A stretch of 64,000 bases of DNA from an uncultured Bacteroidota bacterium (lineage in GTDB: Bacteria > Bacteroidota > Bacteroidia > B-17B0 > Aurantibacillaceae), in NCBI GenBank assembly GCA_937873155.1, contig CALMVZ010000010.1, positions 1 to 64,000 on the forward strand, read 5' to 3'. Shown here piece by piece: positions 62,898-64,000 of this stretch (its first letter is position 1; every line of letters starts with the position of its first letter). The translations under genes were made by a program, and so were the position numbers. The notes beneath the pieces were generated by a model. It worked only from the letters and a program-made list of their open reading frames with translations. It made no database searches and was not told the DNA's origin.

Positions 62898-64000
62898 GTG
62901 CTTTTTAATTCTTTACATTTCGTTTTCTTTTTCCTGATCATCAGCGCAGGTTATTTTACAATACCGCACCGTTTTCGCTGGATCTGGTTGTTATTTGCAA
63001 GTTGTTATTTCTACATGTCGTTCATACCGGTGTATATCCTCATTCTGGGTTTTACAATTGTTGTAGATTACATCGCCGGAATTTATATTGAAAGATCAGA
63101 AAGCAAAAAACGGAAATTATTTTTAGTATTGAGCCTGGCCGCCAACATCGGTGTGCTGATGTTCTTCAAGTATTGGAATTTCCTTAATGAGAATTTAACT
63201 GCATTATTGCACAAGGATCAAGCAACGCTTCCATATATCACTATTTTACTCCCTATAGGCTTATCGTTCCATACTTTCCAGGCTATGAGTTACACAATTG
63301 AAGTTTACCGCGGTAATCAAAAAGCAGAAAAACATTTTGGCCTCTATGCTTTGTATGTGATGTTCTATCCCCAATTGGTGGCAGGGCCAATCGAGCGCCC
63401 GCAAAACTTATTGCACCAGTTTAAAGAGAAGCACGAATTCGAAAACCAAAGAGTAGTGGATGGTTTGAAATTAATGTTGTGGGGCTTGTTCATGAAAGTG
63501 GTTATTGCAGACCGTCTCGCGATGTACGTGGATGCTGTATATGAAAATTCATCACAACATGGCGGAAAAACATTAGCGGCAGCAACCATTTTTTTCGCGA
63601 TCCAGATCTATTGTGATTTTGCAGGCTATAGTAACATTGCTATCGGTTCAGCAAAGGTGATGGGATTTAAACTCATGACCAATTTTAACCGACCGTATTT
63701 CTCAAGATCGATTTCAGAATTCTGGACACGCTGGCATATTTCGTTGTCAACCTGGTTCAGGGATTATTTGTACATAAGTTTAGGCGGAAACCGGGTTTCC
63801 ATTCCGAGATGGTATTTTAATTTATTCATTGTGTTTTTGATCAGCGGCTTCTGGCACGGCGCTAACTGGACCTTCGTAGCATGGGGCGCGTTAAATGGGA
63901 TTTACCTGATCTTCGCATTGATCACAAAGGATTGGCAGGACCATTTATGGAAAAATAATTTTATAAGTAACACGGTTCAATGTTTGATCACGTTTATTCT
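62898..64000 (+). CDS. MBOAT-family O-acyltransferase (AlgI-like), truncated by window end
   Basis: The frame is open from GTG at 62898 to the window end (at least 367 codons). It begins LFNSLHFVFFFLIISAGYF and has multiple membrane helices and the MBOAT signature: YPQLVAGPIERPQNLL, IQIYCDFAGYSNIAIGSAK, SISEFWTRWHISLSTWFRDY and GFWHGANWTFVAWGALNG with the catalytic His. AlgI-like MBOATs acetylate exopolysaccharide or surface glycans. The GTG start is chosen because no good ATG precedes the signal-like first helix; the 3' end is not in the window. Confidence 0.92.
   Translation, partial: MLFNSLHFVFFFLIISAGYFTIPHRFRWIWLLFASCYFYMSFIPVYILILGFTIVVDYIAGIYIERSESKKRKLFLVLSLAANIGVLMFFKYWNFLNENLTALLHKDQATLPYITILLPIGLSFHTFQAMSYTIEVYRGNQKAEKHFGLYALYVMFYPQLVAGPIERPQNLLHQFKEKHEFENQRVVDGLKLMLWGLFMKVVIADRLAMYVDAVYENSSQHGGKTLAAATIFFAIQIYCDFAGYSNIAIGSAKVMGFKLMTNFNRPYFSRSISEFWTRWHISLSTWFRDYLYISLGGNRVSIPRWYFNLFIVFLISGFWHGANWTFVAWGALNGIYLIFALITKDWQDHLWKNNFISNTVQCLITFI

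Noticed and set aside
1-64000. CRISPR arrays, tRNA and rRNA genes, insertion sequences
   Set aside because: No regularly spaced repeats, cloverleaf-like segments or transposase motifs were seen by eye; a tool run could still find a missed tRNA.

Overview
This is an AT-rich, densely coding stretch of a Bacteroidota chromosome. The taxonomic signs are the protein families: Bacteroidota-type eCIS baseplate and tape-measure proteins, LytS/LytTR and PAS-kinase signalling, and WG-repeat and DUF4386 proteins. No rRNA, tRNA, CRISPR array, integrase or transposase was seen.

Positions 43,847 down to about 500 hold a complete extracellular contractile injection system (eCIS, Afp/PVC/AlgoCIS-like), almost all on the minus strand. 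In transcription order the main operon encodes: a fibre-like protein, an unknown protein, the DUF4255 tail terminator (Afp16-like), an unknown protein, two sheath proteins (584 and 484 aa), two tube proteins, a DUF5908 small protein, a LysM hub protein, the VgrG-like spike, PAAR tip and gp25 wedge. It continues with an Afp11-like baseplate protein, a second fibre, a 57-aa protein, a giant Afp12-like baseplate protein, a 1089-aa unknown and the tape measure (Afp14-like). Three DUF4157 cargo proteins follow, each with its own partner gene, then an AAA+ ATPase (Afp15-like). A second minus-strand unit (5,731 to 494) carries another ATPase, a fourth DUF4157 cargo ending in a PD-(D/E)XK-like nuclease domain, a likely immunity gene and a decayed gene. 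The only plus-strand gene inside the locus (5,912-7,429) encodes a TPR-like protein whose paralogue (44,086-45,609) lies just outside the other end.

Positions 44,086-53,085 look like a regulatory and accessory module: the TPR paralogue, a small secreted protein, a NarL/FixJ-type response regulator, a 1114-aa Cache-type membrane receptor without a kinase, and a plus-strand operon of a TIGR02594-type amidase, an astacin-like metalloprotease and a stand-alone DnaA domain IV protein. Two repeated DNA motifs tie this module to the injection system. One is a pair of TGTC boxes 19 bp apart, seen upstream of four transcription units including both eCIS operons. The other is a TATCCG-N8-CGGATA palindrome upstream of the second TPR gene, the response regulator and the amidase operon.

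Positions 53,186-64,000 look like ordinary chromosome: a DUF4386 membrane protein and a tiny membrane protein, a beta-lactamase-like serine hydrolase, a LytS/LytTR two-component pair, two secreted proteins, a three-PAS histidine kinase with a single-domain response regulator, and the start of an MBOAT acyltransferase cut by the window edge.

All motif positions and family calls come from reading the sequence and from family knowledge. No database search or fold prediction was run.
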